Both the position numbers and the translations under genes were made by a program. The notes below the pieces were generated by a model. That model worked only from the letters and a program-made list of their open reading frames with translations, ran no database searches and had not been told where the DNA came from. A DNA stretch of 34,219 nt from Thermoplasmata archaeon (GTDB lineage Archaea > Thermoplasmatota > Thermoplasmata > Thermoplasmatales > Thermoplasmataceae): assembly GCA_021827885.1 (NCBI GenBank), contig JAKAUD010000135.1, positions 1-34,219 of the forward strand. The letters run 5' to 3'. This document shows positions 8,239 to 17,018 of this stretch, piece after piece. Within the stretch, counting starts at the first letter, position 1; each line of letters begins with the position of its first letter.

Positions 8239-8853
8239 ATGAAATGGGAATATTCAAAGATACAGGATATAACCTGGAATCTAAATGAGAACACGCCAAT
8301 TTATCCGGGGGATACCCCTTTTTCCATGGAGCACATAGGAAACGAATTAAAACCTTACATAAAGCTCACAAAAATAACAATGGGAAGCCATACAGGAACA
8401 CACATGGATGCTCCATTCCACATGTTAGAAAACGGCTTTAAATCGCACGAAGTGCCAATTTCTAACCTCGCGGGACCGGTGAAGGTTGTACAGATCTCAG
8501 GCAGGAATGTGGAACCGGAAGATGTTCCAGACGAAGGCTGTGAAAGGGTTTTATTCAAGACCAGTACTATTCCATACTCTGGCAAATTCAGGTCGACCTT
8601 TTCATTCATTTCAAGGGAAGCAGCAGAACTAATCGTCGAAAGGAAAATAAAACTTGTTGGGATCGATTATCTTTCTATAGATAAATATGATTTCAAGGAA
8701 CCTGATGCTCACTGGATTCTTCTGGGCGAAGGAATAACTGTAATCGAAGCTCTGGACTTAAGAAACATTGACCCGGGTGATTATATATTGGTTGCGCTGC
8801 CACTCAACGTATCAACCGATGCAGCCCCTTGCAGAGCTATACTTTTATCGTAA
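8239..8853 (+). CDS. Cyclase / kynurenine formamidase-like metal-dependent hydrolase
   Basis: 204 residues from ATG 8239; TTG codons at 8218 and 8227 are alternatives that would overlap or abut nob1. The metal-binding motif of the family is intact: His51, His55, Asp57 and His61 in SHTGTHMDAPFH. An IYPGDTPF stretch precedes it and a VGIDYLSID stretch lies near the middle. Family members hydrolyse N-formylkynurenine or related amides, or act as polyketide-type cyclases. The substrate here cannot be read from the sequence, and no tryptophan-degradation genes are nearby. The gene follows nob1 directly on the same strand. Confidence 0.82.
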   Translation: MKWEYSKIQDITWNLNENTPIYPGDTPFSMEHIGNELKPYIKLTKITMGSHTGTHMDAPFHMLENGFKSHEVPISNLAGPVKVVQISGRNVEPEDVPDEGCERVLFKTSTIPYSGKFRSTFSFISREAAELIVERKIKLVGIDYLSIDKYDFKEPDAHWILLGEGITVIEALDLRNIDPGDYILVALPLNVSTDAAPCRAILLS

Positions 8854-8888
8854 AAACATCAGAATGCTGTTTGCCTGTCATGCCAAAT

Positions 8889-9887
8889 TTATTCAATTTC
8901 AAGAAAATCTGACATTGAGAGCGCTTCGTATGGATCGGCTGATATATAGTTTTCCAAACCCTTTTGGGTTAATGTGTAAACTATGAACTCTCTATCCATT
9001 AGTACTGGCCCACCCCATTTTGGCACTGACCCGATCCGCCTGTATTTGTGAAACTCTTTCCATTTTTGAAGGATCTTTTCCTCTGCCTTTTCGTTATCAG
9101 AAAAGAGTGGATAGGGAATGGGCAGAGCAATCCAATCATCACTAATACCAGATTCCCTGGGATCACACATGGTTTCAACGCCTTTTTCCAATAATAGCTC
9201 TATGTTTGAAATTCGTGGTTCTATCCTATACTTCCCTTTTATTAGGACAGCCAGATATAGGGGAATCCTGCTGTATCCATAATAATTTATGAATTCTTGA
9301 TAGGAAATGCCCTGGCCCCTGGTTGAATCTATTGAAATTCTTGGTATTCTGAGAAGGGCCTTTTTCCCGGTTGCATATCTTCGTTCTCTACCGCCGAAAC
9401 CACTCTGGGTGTACTGCATATTCCTACCAACTTGAACAGGCAAGGTTCGGTCAATCCCGCAACGAAGGATGAACTCTAGCGTTTCAGATACACTGAGATC
9501 CCTGAACCCACCTTTCTTGATTGCAGTATCAACCATGGAGAAATAGCAAGTCTGGCTGTGATGCTGCCAGACCAATGTCCTATCAATTTCTTCTTCGAGG
9601 ATTTTCCTGAAATTGCCATTATACACTGCATCCAGATCTATGTATGCAGCAAATGAGTTAACGGGGCACATTCTGAGTGCAATATCTCTGCCTTTCCCCC
9701 TAGAGCACCGTGCTCTTGACAAAGTGAGGTTGAATTCCTTTCTGAGAGCGAGGAGTTTTTCATAAGTGCCATCCGTGGAGTATGCGTCTACAATTGCTAT
9801 GTTTGAATCTGGTGAATAAACAGAAGCAATAGACTCCTCAATTGTTTGTACATTATTGAAGACCGTGCCATAGATCCAGTGCTGCAA
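8889..9887 (-). CDS. Family 2-type glycosyltransferase
   Basis: 332 residues. The N terminus (YGTVFNNVQTIEESIASV, then IVDAYSTDGTYE) is the GT-A fold start of family 2 glycosyltransferases. The DxD metal/nucleotide-sugar motif is DLD at 84-86 (AAYIDLDAVYNG). There is no membrane segment, so it is probably cytoplasmic or peripheral. The C-terminal 120 residues are not recognised. The only workable start is TTG at 9887, because an in-frame stop lies 18 bases upstream. It stands alone, back to back with the decayed insertion region and tail to tail with the cyclase-like gene. The acceptor is unknown; archaeal glycolipid or S-layer glycan synthesis is plausible. Confidence 0.8.
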   Translation of the reverse strand: MQHWIYGTVFNNVQTIEESIASVYSPDSNIAIVDAYSTDGTYEKLLALRKEFNLTLSRARCSRGKGRDIALRMCPVNSFAAYIDLDAVYNGNFRKILEEEIDRTLVWQHHSQTCYFSMVDTAIKKGGFRDLSVSETLEFILRCGIDRTLPVQVGRNMQYTQSGFGGRERRYATGKKALLRIPRISIDSTRGQGISYQEFINYYGYSRIPLYLAVLIKGKYRIEPRISNIELLLEKGVETMCDPRESGISDDWIALPIPYPLFSDNEKAEEKILQKWKEFHKYRRIGSVPKWGGPVLMDREFIVYTLTQKGLENYISADPYEALSMSDFLEIE

Positions 9888-9913
9888 ACTCTCTTCATAT
9901 TCCTATGTGTAAA

Positions 9914-9930
9914 CTTATAATAAATATATC
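9914..9930 (-). promoter_or_regulatory. Promoter (TATA box) of the glycosyltransferase gene
   Basis: On the minus strand this reads GATATATTTATTATAAG. Its centre is about 35 bases before the TTG start at 9887, leaving a leader of roughly ten bases. Confidence 0.5.
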
Positions 9931-10059
9931 CTGCTTGAAGAGATTATGGATTTCAATAGATCGATTGATTAGAGAAAAAAAGAGTTTTGAAGGTTGCTTT
10001 CATGAAAGCTATGTCGCTATTATCCCGAAACGTACAAACAAAACTTAAATGAAGTTGGA

Positions 10060-10700
10060 CTATGTTACTTCCGCTAAATAGGGTGGCTGATCGAATGGAT
10101 GATGGCTCAGAAAACCCGGAGATTGTCAGCAAGTTTGAGAAACTTGATTTTCTCTCGCTATGGAAGGGGAGAGAAAAGGTTAATCAGGTGGAAAAACAAA
10201 TTCTGTCACTATTCCATGACCTCCTCTCCCAGCTTTCGCAGGGAGCTTCCCACTTCAAAGGTTGCTGGCGGAATCTCCATGGGCTTGAATTCCCCTCGGC
10301 CCGAAGGTAATTTGTCCTTCATGCTAAGCCATCTGACTTTACGGATGCAGGCACGCATGAAGCAATATGCGATCCGACCTCTTTCACTTCTGTCTGCCAG
10401 CGGACAGATCAATATCCTGCGAGAAATAATAACCTTTTCGCTCGCTTTCATCCCCTATCTTGCGAAAGGGGAATTCCCGCTCGCAAATGTTAAACTCTGC
10501 TCACTGAGAGTTTCCTCTCTGTTTAAAGACAGAGTCACAGAGCTACGGACTTGTGGAGCATCCATAGGTGTGTATGTATTTCTCCGATCTAACTTCTGCT
10601 TTTCTTTCATGTTTTTTCCCATGTTTTTAAAGCCCCCTAATCAACTCTTGCGATGTCCCTCACGGAACAAGCCCACGATTTCAGTCGTGGGTAGTTGACC
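10060..10700. mobile_element. Decayed IS200/IS605 (TnpB-type) element remnant
   Basis: No intact gene lies between 9888 and 10700. The right edge has a 7-bp hairpin at 10672-10691 followed by TAGTTGAC, a layout typical of the right end (reRNA/omega RNA 3' end) of TnpB-encoding IS605-family elements. On the minus strand, 10209-10451 reads like a broken TnpB C terminus (ICPLADRSER, then NLSMKDK-like and GEFKPMEIPPATFEVG). That orientation disagrees with the hairpin orientation, so two overlapping remnants or a rearrangement are possible. A second perfect stem, 9 bp with a 12-base loop, lies at 10148-10177. The element ends two bases before the fni stop codon. Confidence 0.5.
10672..10699 (+). 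repeat. Terminal hairpin of an IS605-type element
   Basis: CCCACGA (10672-10678) and TCGTGGG (10685-10691) form a perfect 7-bp stem around a six-base loop, followed by TAGTTGAC. Such a hairpin with a GTTGAC-type end is the recognition structure at the right end of many IS200/IS605 elements. It could also serve as a transcription end signal for neighbouring genes. Confidence 0.6.
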
Positions 10701-11738
10701 TCAAATCCATTCCTTCAACTTTCCGCTTATCATCGATCTGGCTTTTCTCAGGTCAGAGATTTTAGAGGAGCCTGTAAGAAGCATTGCTATTTTCAGTTCC
10801 CTTACTGTCATGTTTATGTTTGATTCCAGTATCTTGATCCCCTGATCTGCCCCTGATAAAAATGATCTGGCGAATCCCCCAATTTCTGCGCCAATCTTAA
10901 TCGCTTTTGCAAGATCGAGCCCGTTTCTCAATCCACCGCTTCCTATAATCGGAACCTTTCCCTTGCATTCCACAATGGATGCGGGTGACGGTATTCCCCA
11001 GTCCCAGAATGTCAATCCCGCCCTCATCTTTTCCTTGTCATCGGCTTTCTCTGCCCTGTAATATTCTATGGCAGCGAATGATGTGCCTCCCAATCCACCA
11101 ACATCTATGGCCTTTACGCCTGCATCGATTAAATTAGCGGCATCCTTGCGGGAAAATCCATTGCCCGTTTCCTTTGCTATAACCGGATAGCTGCCGGCAA
11201 TATCGCTGAGCCTTTTCAGGATACCCTTAGCATTCCTGTCGCCTTCCGGCTGCACCATTTCCTGAAGGAAATTGAAGTGTATTGCAAGGAAATCAGCATT
11301 TATCATAGAAAATACATCCTCTATCTGTTTGTCTGTAAAAGCAGGTTTTTCCTGGTTCAATAATTGAGGTGCCCCAATGTTTGCAATCTTCATTGGAACC
11401 TTATAATCATTTATGACGGAAAAGGTATCCTCCAGCTCTCTCTTCTCGATTGCCGCCCGCATGCTTCCAAGGCCCATGCCAATGCCAAACTTTTCTGCCG
11501 CTGATGCAAGGTTCCTGTTGATCTTTTTAGCCAGTTCGGTTCCTCCTGTCATGGATGAAATGATCATGGGAAATTCGAGCTTCTTATTCAGAAATTTCAC
11601 CGAGGTCTTTATTGCGTCATAGTTCACCTCCGGTACAGCCCTGTGGACCAGTGTGATATCATCCCAGTAATTGTGCGAAGAAGTTACCTCCTTCTGTTCT
11701 GCTATCCTTATGTGTTCCTCCTTCCTGTTTTCTATCAT
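10701..11738 (-). CDS. fni: Isopentenyl-diphosphate delta-isomerase, type 2 (FMN-dependent)
   Basis: 345 residues, normal length. It interconverts isopentenyl and dimethylallyl diphosphate for archaeal isoprenoid lipids, using FMN, NAD(P)H and Mg2+. Visible family signatures are RKEEHI (5-10), SSMTGGT (61-67), His154 with Gln159-Glu160 and the PEGDRN stretch (164-169), and the FMN phosphate loop GSGGLRNGLDLAKA. Its ATG overlaps the end of ipk by 4 bases (ATGA) behind a GGTGAT ribosome site, so the two are translationally coupled. The stop codon sits two bases from the edge of the insertion-element remnant, which suggests that the element landed at or trimmed the 3' end. Confidence 0.96.
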   Translation of the reverse strand: MIENRKEEHIRIAEQKEVTSSHNYWDDITLVHRAVPEVNYDAIKTSVKFLNKKLEFPMIISSMTGGTELAKKINRNLASAAEKFGIGMGLGSMRAAIEKRELEDTFSVINDYKVPMKIANIGAPQLLNQEKPAFTDKQIEDVFSMINADFLAIHFNFLQEMVQPEGDRNAKGILKRLSDIAGSYPVIAKETGNGFSRKDAANLIDAGVKAIDVGGLGGTSFAAIEYYRAEKADDKEKMRAGLTFWDWGIPSPASIVECKGKVPIIGSGGLRNGLDLAKAIKIGAEIGGFARSFLSGADQGIKILESNINMTVRELKIAMLLTGSSKISDLRKARSMISGKLKEWI

Positions 11739-12463
11739 TTGATCACCGATCCATGAAAGTCCCCTGACTCTATGCCGTGAATCCTTTCCGGAAATAAGCC
11801 ATTCATCATGTATGTCCTGATTCCCAGCCCAGATATCCGTTTCATAGCCTTGTATTTTCCCCCCATTCCACCGGTAACATCGTTTTCCTGCTTTGCAAAA
11901 TCCTGTTCATTATAAACAACCCTCAGAAGCTTGCTGTCTTGGAATTTCTTTGGATCCCTGTCATATATGCCATCCACATCACCAAAAAATACTGCAGCCT
12001 CCGGATTAAGGAGGTTGCAGAGGTCAAACATTATGCTGTCTCCGGAATATATCTTCACCTCATTCCCTTCGATATAAATATCGCCAAAAAGCACTGGCAG
12101 AAAGCCGGATTCGATTGACATCAGGACAGGCGTGTAATCAAAGGTGCCTTTTCTTCTCAGATCAAAGGGTGAGAATGGCAATGGGTTCATTCCCATATCA
12201 AGGAGCATTGAAATGATTCTGCTGTTGAGCGATGTGGTATCGCTCTTAATCCTTGATACCTGTGATTCCTTTCCCTTAAATGGCCCGGGGAAGTTGTTCT
12301 TCTTGCATAAAATGTGCCCAAATGATCCTGCCCCATGAACCAGGGCAAAACTCCTGTTCATGCTGGCGATCTCTTTAATCGCCCTTAAGGTCTCTTCTTC
12401 CCTGAAAGCCCTGTAGCTTGATTTATCCGTTATCAGGCTCCCTCCAAGCTTGATTATTATCAT
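11735..12463 (-). CDS. ipk: Isopentenyl phosphate kinase
   Basis: 242 residues from ATG 12463, which has a strong AAGGTGAT ribosome site and gives the normal family N terminus MIIIKLGGSLITDKS. In-frame ATGs at 12481 and 12493 would add 6 or 10 residues. It belongs to the amino-acid kinase fold. The nucleotide-binding Lys5-Leu-Gly-Gly, the HGAGSFGH motif ending at His50 (the catalytic His of the family) and a GDVDGIYDRDP stretch are present. The enzyme phosphorylates isopentenyl phosphate to IPP in the archaeal modified mevalonate pathways, and the co-transcribed fni isomerises the product. A TATA-like CCCATAAAAGAG at 12515-12526 lies upstream. Confidence 0.95.
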   Translation of the reverse strand: MIIIKLGGSLITDKSSYRAFREEETLRAIKEIASMNRSFALVHGAGSFGHILCKKNNFPGPFKGKESQVSRIKSDTTSLNSRIISMLLDMGMNPLPFSPFDLRRKGTFDYTPVLMSIESGFLPVLFGDIYIEGNEVKIYSGDSIMFDLCNLLNPEAAVFFGDVDGIYDRDPKKFQDSKLLRVVYNEQDFAKQENDVTGGMGGKYKAMKRISGLGIRTYMMNGLFPERIHGIESGDFHGSVIK

Positions 12464-12784
12464 TTTATCACCTTCAATCATGCCAAGCGGCATTCTCCAT
12501 GTTCACCGGCCTCTGCTCTTTTATGGGATCTGCCAGTCTTTAATTCATCTATGTTTCCTGAGTATTCGGAAATACATGGTATCCCGCCCCATTAATCCTT
12601 TGTAATTTATTCGCCAGGCAAGATCGATGGAGTATTATTCAAATGTTGACAATTTATCTTCCAATTCACTAATTCCTCAAAGAATGGATATTCGAAAAAG
12701 CTGAAAATAGTTATAAATTTTTGTCTTAAAAGTTCAAAAAAAAATGGCTGGGTTGATTGGTGATTCGTTGAATATTTCACCTTT
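12464..12784. other. Intergenic region between the surface protein and ipk
   Basis: It holds the ipk leader and a minus-strand TATA-like element at 12515-12526. On the plus strand a TATA-like GTTATAAATTTTT at 12709-12721 and a run of nine A residues could start a transcript antisense to the end of the 597-residue protein gene. I see no convincing gene here. Confidence 0.35.
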
Positions 12785-14578
12785 CTACTGTACCTCCGCA
12801 TATACAAACCCTAAATATGGGGTAGTGCCAAATGTTTGTCCGGAAGGAGTTGTGATTGATTCTGAATATGATGATCCCATTATATTGAAATTCATAGCGT
12901 TGCCATTGGCCGTAAACAAATAACTTGTAAATACTAATTGAGATGCCGAGAAGTATATTGGAGTTGACATTGCTGCTAACAGTCCAGTACCTATACTTGC
13001 CAATCCAGCTACTAAAGCAAAATACGACAAAGGTGCAGATGCACCATCGGTTATGAAAAAGGCTCCAATGCCTGCCCCTATGGATGCAGCACCGAATGCG
13101 ATCGATAGTGCACCATTGACCCAGCTGCCAAGATTTGATGATGATAGACCCTGAGAACCTGTTATATTCACATTTTGCATGTTCTCCTCACTTGTCAGAG
13201 GGTATGCTGTGCTGACCTTCAGGGTAGATTCAAGGTTGCTGAAGAACTGGTTTATGGTCTGGTTATAAGCACTGTTTGTGTTATTAGTTAAATTCACGAA
13301 TTTATCTTTATTATACAGATCTGCCAAAGTATTTACCGAAATTACAAGCATGCTGTTATTGGCGTTCTCAATCTGAATACTTGCGGTTTTACCTTCATTG
13401 ATATAATAGTAAGACCAACCATTATAAACATAGTATCCAGTCTGTATCACAGTTACTTGGTAGGTGATGTTTTGGAAAAATGCCATGTCTATACCTTGGT
13501 TTGAATTTGTGGTAAGTGAGTATCCCAATGTTGATGAACCTAATGTTATGGAATTATTGGTTCCAAGCGTTACTGAGGATGAATGCCATGTTGGATTGGA
13601 TGTTGTTGTATAAGCATTGTTGAAGGGAATGGTGGATACCCCGTTGAACTGGGCAGCCAATATTACCTTATTCCCTGTGTATGAAATCTGGGGGTTATTG
13701 CTTCCGCTAGAACTGCCAAAATTTGCAGCAAGAAGTGCAAGAGGAAAATCTCCAGTTATTGGATTTGAATATACTGTGTTGACGGTTTGGTATGATCTCC
13801 CACCTCCACCGCCTCCTCCACCGATTTGCCTGTATGTGTGGTTTTTGATTATTCTGTGAACGGTAGAATTGCTTATCTTTATCATGTTGGTTGAATTCAA
13901 CTCCTTGACCATATATGGGTTTGAAAGATCAAATACCGGTTTTATTCCCAGGACATTTGTTAATGAATATGGATTGTAGTCAATGGCGTTGTAATAGTAG
14001 TAGGCATAGAGTTTCCCTCCCATGGCAAAGGAATATACTCCGTATATGGTCATTGAGGCATTCCCAACGAATCCAATCTGCTTCCATTCCCTTGAGAATG
14101 TGTTGTATAACGATGTGAACGGTATGGACATTGACCATGACGTGTTGCTCAAAGATCCTGAATATATTGTTATATCAGAGGCATTGTTATTTGGCATGAA
14201 GGTACTCATTGCTGAAAGGTTCCTTGCAACACTCTGATTGAATGATGAAAGATTGGTTGAATAGTCCTGAAGATTGAATCTTGAGAGTGAAGGATTTATC
14301 GACGTTATGAGAAATGATGCGTTAACAGGTTCCATAATAAACCTGGAATTGGACGTAGAGTTGCCTGAACCGAACAATGCGTATGATGAAATATTGCTAC
14401 CCGGGATTGAACCGGTAAGAGACACAGCCACATCAATGGCAACAGATTTATTGCCATTGTTGCTGAATAGATAGAATACAGTGCCGAATCCTGCAAGAAT
14501 CATTACAGTCGAAATGATGATCGCAATGGATTTTTTGCTCTTTAGCTTCTCTATGGTTATGTGCTCTTTAAGGTGCAT
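12785..14578 (-). CDS. Large N-terminally anchored surface protein, Asn/Ser/Thr-rich
   Basis: 597 residues, family not recognised. A basic cytoplasmic N terminus is followed by one hydrophobic span at 18-38. The long extracytoplasmic part is rich in Ser, Asn, Thr and Tyr with many N-glycosylation sites. An eight-glycine run at 253-260 (Gly codons are varied, so not a simple DNA repeat) looks like a hinge between two domains. A Gly/Ala-rich hydrophobic hairpin at about 486-543 could be two membrane helices or an insertion loop. There are no cysteines. The product could be a surface-layer-associated, adhesive or pore-like protein. A perfect triplet repeat lies directly upstream of the start. 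The gene stands alone between the ATP synthase operon and ipk. Confidence 0.8.
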   Translation of the reverse strand: MHLKEHITIEKLKSKKSIAIIISTVMILAGFGTVFYLFSNNGNKSVAIDVAVSLTGSIPGSNISSYALFGSGNSTSNSRFIMEPVNASFLITSINPSLSRFNLQDYSTNLSSFNQSVARNLSAMSTFMPNNNASDITIYSGSLSNTSWSMSIPFTSLYNTFSREWKQIGFVGNASMTIYGVYSFAMGGKLYAYYYYNAIDYNPYSLTNVLGIKPVFDLSNPYMVKELNSTNMIKISNSTVHRIIKNHTYRQIGGGGGGGGRSYQTVNTVYSNPITGDFPLALLAANFGSSSGSNNPQISYTGNKVILAAQFNGVSTIPFNNAYTTTSNPTWHSSSVTLGTNNSITLGSSTLGYSLTTNSNQGIDMAFFQNITYQVTVIQTGYYVYNGWSYYYINEGKTASIQIENANNSMLVISVNTLADLYNKDKFVNLTNNTNSAYNQTINQFFSNLESTLKVSTAYPLTSEENMQNVNITGSQGLSSSNLGSWVNGALSIAFGAASIGAGIGAFFITDGASAPLSYFALVAGLASIGTGLLAAMSTPIYFSASQLVFTSYLFTANGNAMNFNIMGSSYSESITTPSGQTFGTTPYLGFVYAEVQ

Positions 14579-14583
14579 TCTGG

Positions 14584-14615
<32 letters not shown>

Positions 14616-14746
14616 GATTTCCGCAGTTCCTCATCCCGTTGAATGTGAGTTTTCGTTCAGATTGCGGTTTAGAAGCATGTGCCTGAAAATCAACTTAATT
14701 CCCATTCATCCATTATATTGAAAGGGGAGAAATTCATGCGTTAAAA

Positions 14747-16690
14747 TTACTTATAAACCTTTTCGGTGTGCTTCCTCTCAATGCCAAACGGAATGAAGGG
14801 CCTGCCATTGCCCCTGTAGAATTTCGAGAAGAATTCCACATAGATCAGCCTTGCTCCCTGAATGCCCGGCTCAAATATTGCAAGGACCAGTGTAAATAGC
14901 TGGCCAATCACAAGAACAACGACACCCACAACAATGAGGATTATGGATCCTGAGGAGTTTGATATGAATACACTGTTGACCAGTTCAGAGAGGATTATTG
15001 TTGCCAGCAATACGCCCATTATTCGCGTGTATGAAAGGACATGGCTTATGATGGATGGTATCTCCACTGCTGCACGCCCGCCTTCCCCATAAAGGATCAG
15101 GATTATGCCAAGGCTGAGGATTGCGATATCAAGGGCTGCGAAGGGATTGGATGCCATGTTCACGTTATACCCGTGCAGGAGGGACAATCCGTAAATGGAA
15201 ACCCCCCAGACAAACATGAGCCATCCAACCTTTCCTACTATTCCCTTTTTCTCCCCGTAATGCAATTCATTCAGTATTCCCATAATGTATCCGAGGGTTA
15301 CCATGAAAAGGCCAAAGTATCCTGAAATCAGGAGCATCTTTCCTGCGGACTTCAGGGGGCTGAAGTATGTTATTTGATATCCGAGTATATGAGAGGGCAT
15401 GAACGTGAAGCCAAAGAAGGAATTGAAAACCATTCCTGCAATTATGGCTGCTATGGAGCCCGGTATCAGTGCCTTTGCAAGTATCTTCATCTGTGGCGGC
15501 GAAAGAATTGTTGAAACGAACTTCGTCAATTTTCTTGGGAGCCTCACATGTGGACCGGGTGTTGAGAGCCTTCTTATTACCCATATAGAACCCAGAAGAA
15601 TGATTATTCCGTACCCAAGATCACCAACCATTATTCCGAAGAAAATGGGGAACGCCAGGGCAAATATAATCGTGGGATCAATTTCAGCTTCCTGCGGAAG
15701 TGAATAGAATTTTATAAAAAACTCAAAAATCTTGAATCTCCCGGGATTCTTCAGCAATGTTGGCGGTTTCTCCGAGGTTTCGAGAACCTTCATGACAAAC
15801 ATTTGATCCGTTGCATTTGAGATTCCCTTCTCAAGGTAATCCAGTTTGCTCTTCGGAATCCAGCCTTCTGAAACGAAAGTTGAATCGGATGATGGGAATT
15901 TCGAAAGGAGTTCAAGTTTCTTTGCCTCTATTTCAAGGCCCTCAGCAATGATCGCTATCTTTTCATAATTTTCTGCTGATAGCTCCTGAAGGCCACCCCT
16001 TACTGCCTCTACCTCCTTATTTGCAGATTCAACTTTACTTTCCAGCATTTTCCTGTAGTCTGTGGGGTTTCCCTCCATGGACGGAATGTGAACCATATGG
16101 CTGCCGTGATCAGTAATGATTTTGGCAAGGACAGGTTCCTCTTCCCTTACAACCGATGCAACAATATACTGGTCATCCAGCCCGGTGATGAATGGATCCT
16201 TCAATTTGGATCTAATTTCTTCTTCAATGTCTTCCGGGTTCCTCTCAATAATATAAGAAGCTATGACTGAATTGTTGAACAATTCAAGGTTTAAGCCAAG
16301 CGGTTCCAGTTTCCTTGCAACATAAAGCCTGTTGTTGATGTCCTTAAGATCGGTATTGAGGTCCTCCAACCGCTGTTTTGCAAATTTAACCTCCTCGTCA
16401 ATGTGAATTTCATTAGCCGCATTGATGAGTTCCCCGGTATTCTTGAAGAGCATCTTCCTGTTTACGCTTACGGGCGGCAGAAAGGACAGGTAATTCCTGA
16501 ACCTGTTCAAGAGGGTGAATATTTCATCTTTTCTGTCGTCTGAAGTAATGTTATTCAGCTGGCTTCTTACTTCCTGGGAGATTTCCTCGAACTGTATTGA
16601 TTTAAGGTCATGAAAAAACGTCAGGATTTCATCTCTCCTTGATTGGGATGCAATGACCATGACCTTGCTCATTTCCGTAGGTTTAAACAT
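14747..16690 (-). CDS. atpI: A-type ATP synthase subunit I (a-subunit, membrane stator)
   Basis: 647 residues, normal length. The cytoplasmic N-terminal half (about 1-330) contains coiled-coil stretches that bind the peripheral stalk. The C-terminal half carries seven to eight membrane helices, starting near IDPTIIFALAFPIFFGIMVGDLGYG, and ends in helices forming the proton half-channels (SYTRIMGVLLATIILSELV with the conserved Arg). It works with the K ring to carry protons. The ATG lies 4 bases after atpH. It is the last gene of the operon here, whereas many archaea have it near the front. Confidence 0.96.
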   Translation of the reverse strand: MFKPTEMSKVMVIASQSRRDEILTFFHDLKSIQFEEISQEVRSQLNNITSDDRKDEIFTLLNRFRNYLSFLPPVSVNRKMLFKNTGELINAANEIHIDEEVKFAKQRLEDLNTDLKDINNRLYVARKLEPLGLNLELFNNSVIASYIIERNPEDIEEEIRSKLKDPFITGLDDQYIVASVVREEEPVLAKIITDHGSHMVHIPSMEGNPTDYRKMLESKVESANKEVEAVRGGLQELSAENYEKIAIIAEGLEIEAKKLELLSKFPSSDSTFVSEGWIPKSKLDYLEKGISNATDQMFVMKVLETSEKPPTLLKNPGRFKIFEFFIKFYSLPQEAEIDPTIIFALAFPIFFGIMVGDLGYGIIILLGSIWVIRRLSTPGPHVRLPRKLTKFVSTILSPPQMKILAKALIPGSIAAIIAGMVFNSFFGFTFMPSHILGYQITYFSPLKSAGKMLLISGYFGLFMVTLGYIMGILNELHYGEKKGIVGKVGWLMFVWGVSIYGLSLLHGYNVNMASNPFAALDIAILSLGIILILYGEGGRAAVEIPSIISHVLSYTRIMGVLLATIILSELVNSVFISNSSGSIILIVVGVVVLVIGQLFTLVLAIFEPGIQGARLIYVEFFSKFYRGNGRPFIPFGIERKHTEKVYK

Positions 16691-16694
16691 ATCT

Positions 16695-17018
16695 TTAATC
16701 CCTTATGAGTTCTTCCAACTTCCTTATTGCCTCTTTGTAAAGATCATTTTCAGTTCCCGAATATTTCATGGATTCACACTCTTTAAGAGTGCTGTCTATC
16801 TCCTCTTTCCTTTTCTTTTCCATATTTTTCTTCATTAATGCAATCTGTTCTTCCCTCTCCAACCGCAGTTTTTCCCTGGTTGAGAGAATGGCTTCCTCAG
16901 CTTCCTTTTTTGTCTTGAGAAGGGATTCCCTGCACTTCGAGTCCGCCTCGGATATCTCATTCCTACTCTTTTCCTCAGCCTCTTTTATTGCCTTCAGTTC
17001 CTCTATTTCATTAACCAT
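16695..17018 (-). CDS. atpH: A-type ATP synthase subunit H (peripheral stalk)
   Basis: 107 residues, almost entirely charged heptad-like sequence (Glu, Lys, Arg, Ala, Leu) predicted as one long coiled coil. That is typical of subunit H, which pairs with subunit E to form the peripheral stalks. The ATG overlaps the stop region of the preceding 44-codon gene by 8 bases, and atpI follows after 4 bases. Identification rests on length, composition and position directly before atpI. Confidence 0.88.
   Translation of the reverse strand: MVNEIEELKAIKEAEEKSRNEISEADSKCRESLLKTKKEAEEAILSTREKLRLEREEQIALMKKNMEKKRKEEIDSTLKECESMKYSGTENDLYKEAIRKLEELIRD

Noticed and set aside
10099..10698. 199-codon plus-strand open frame across the gene-free stretch
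   Set aside because: The translation has no family features, it crosses both hairpins, and the minus strand reads better as transposase remnants. It looks like chance openness in decayed DNA.
13801..13830. Glycine-coding run in the surface-protein gene as a slippage repeat
   Set aside because: The eight Gly codons are varied, so the DNA is not a simple repeat and is unlikely to slip often.
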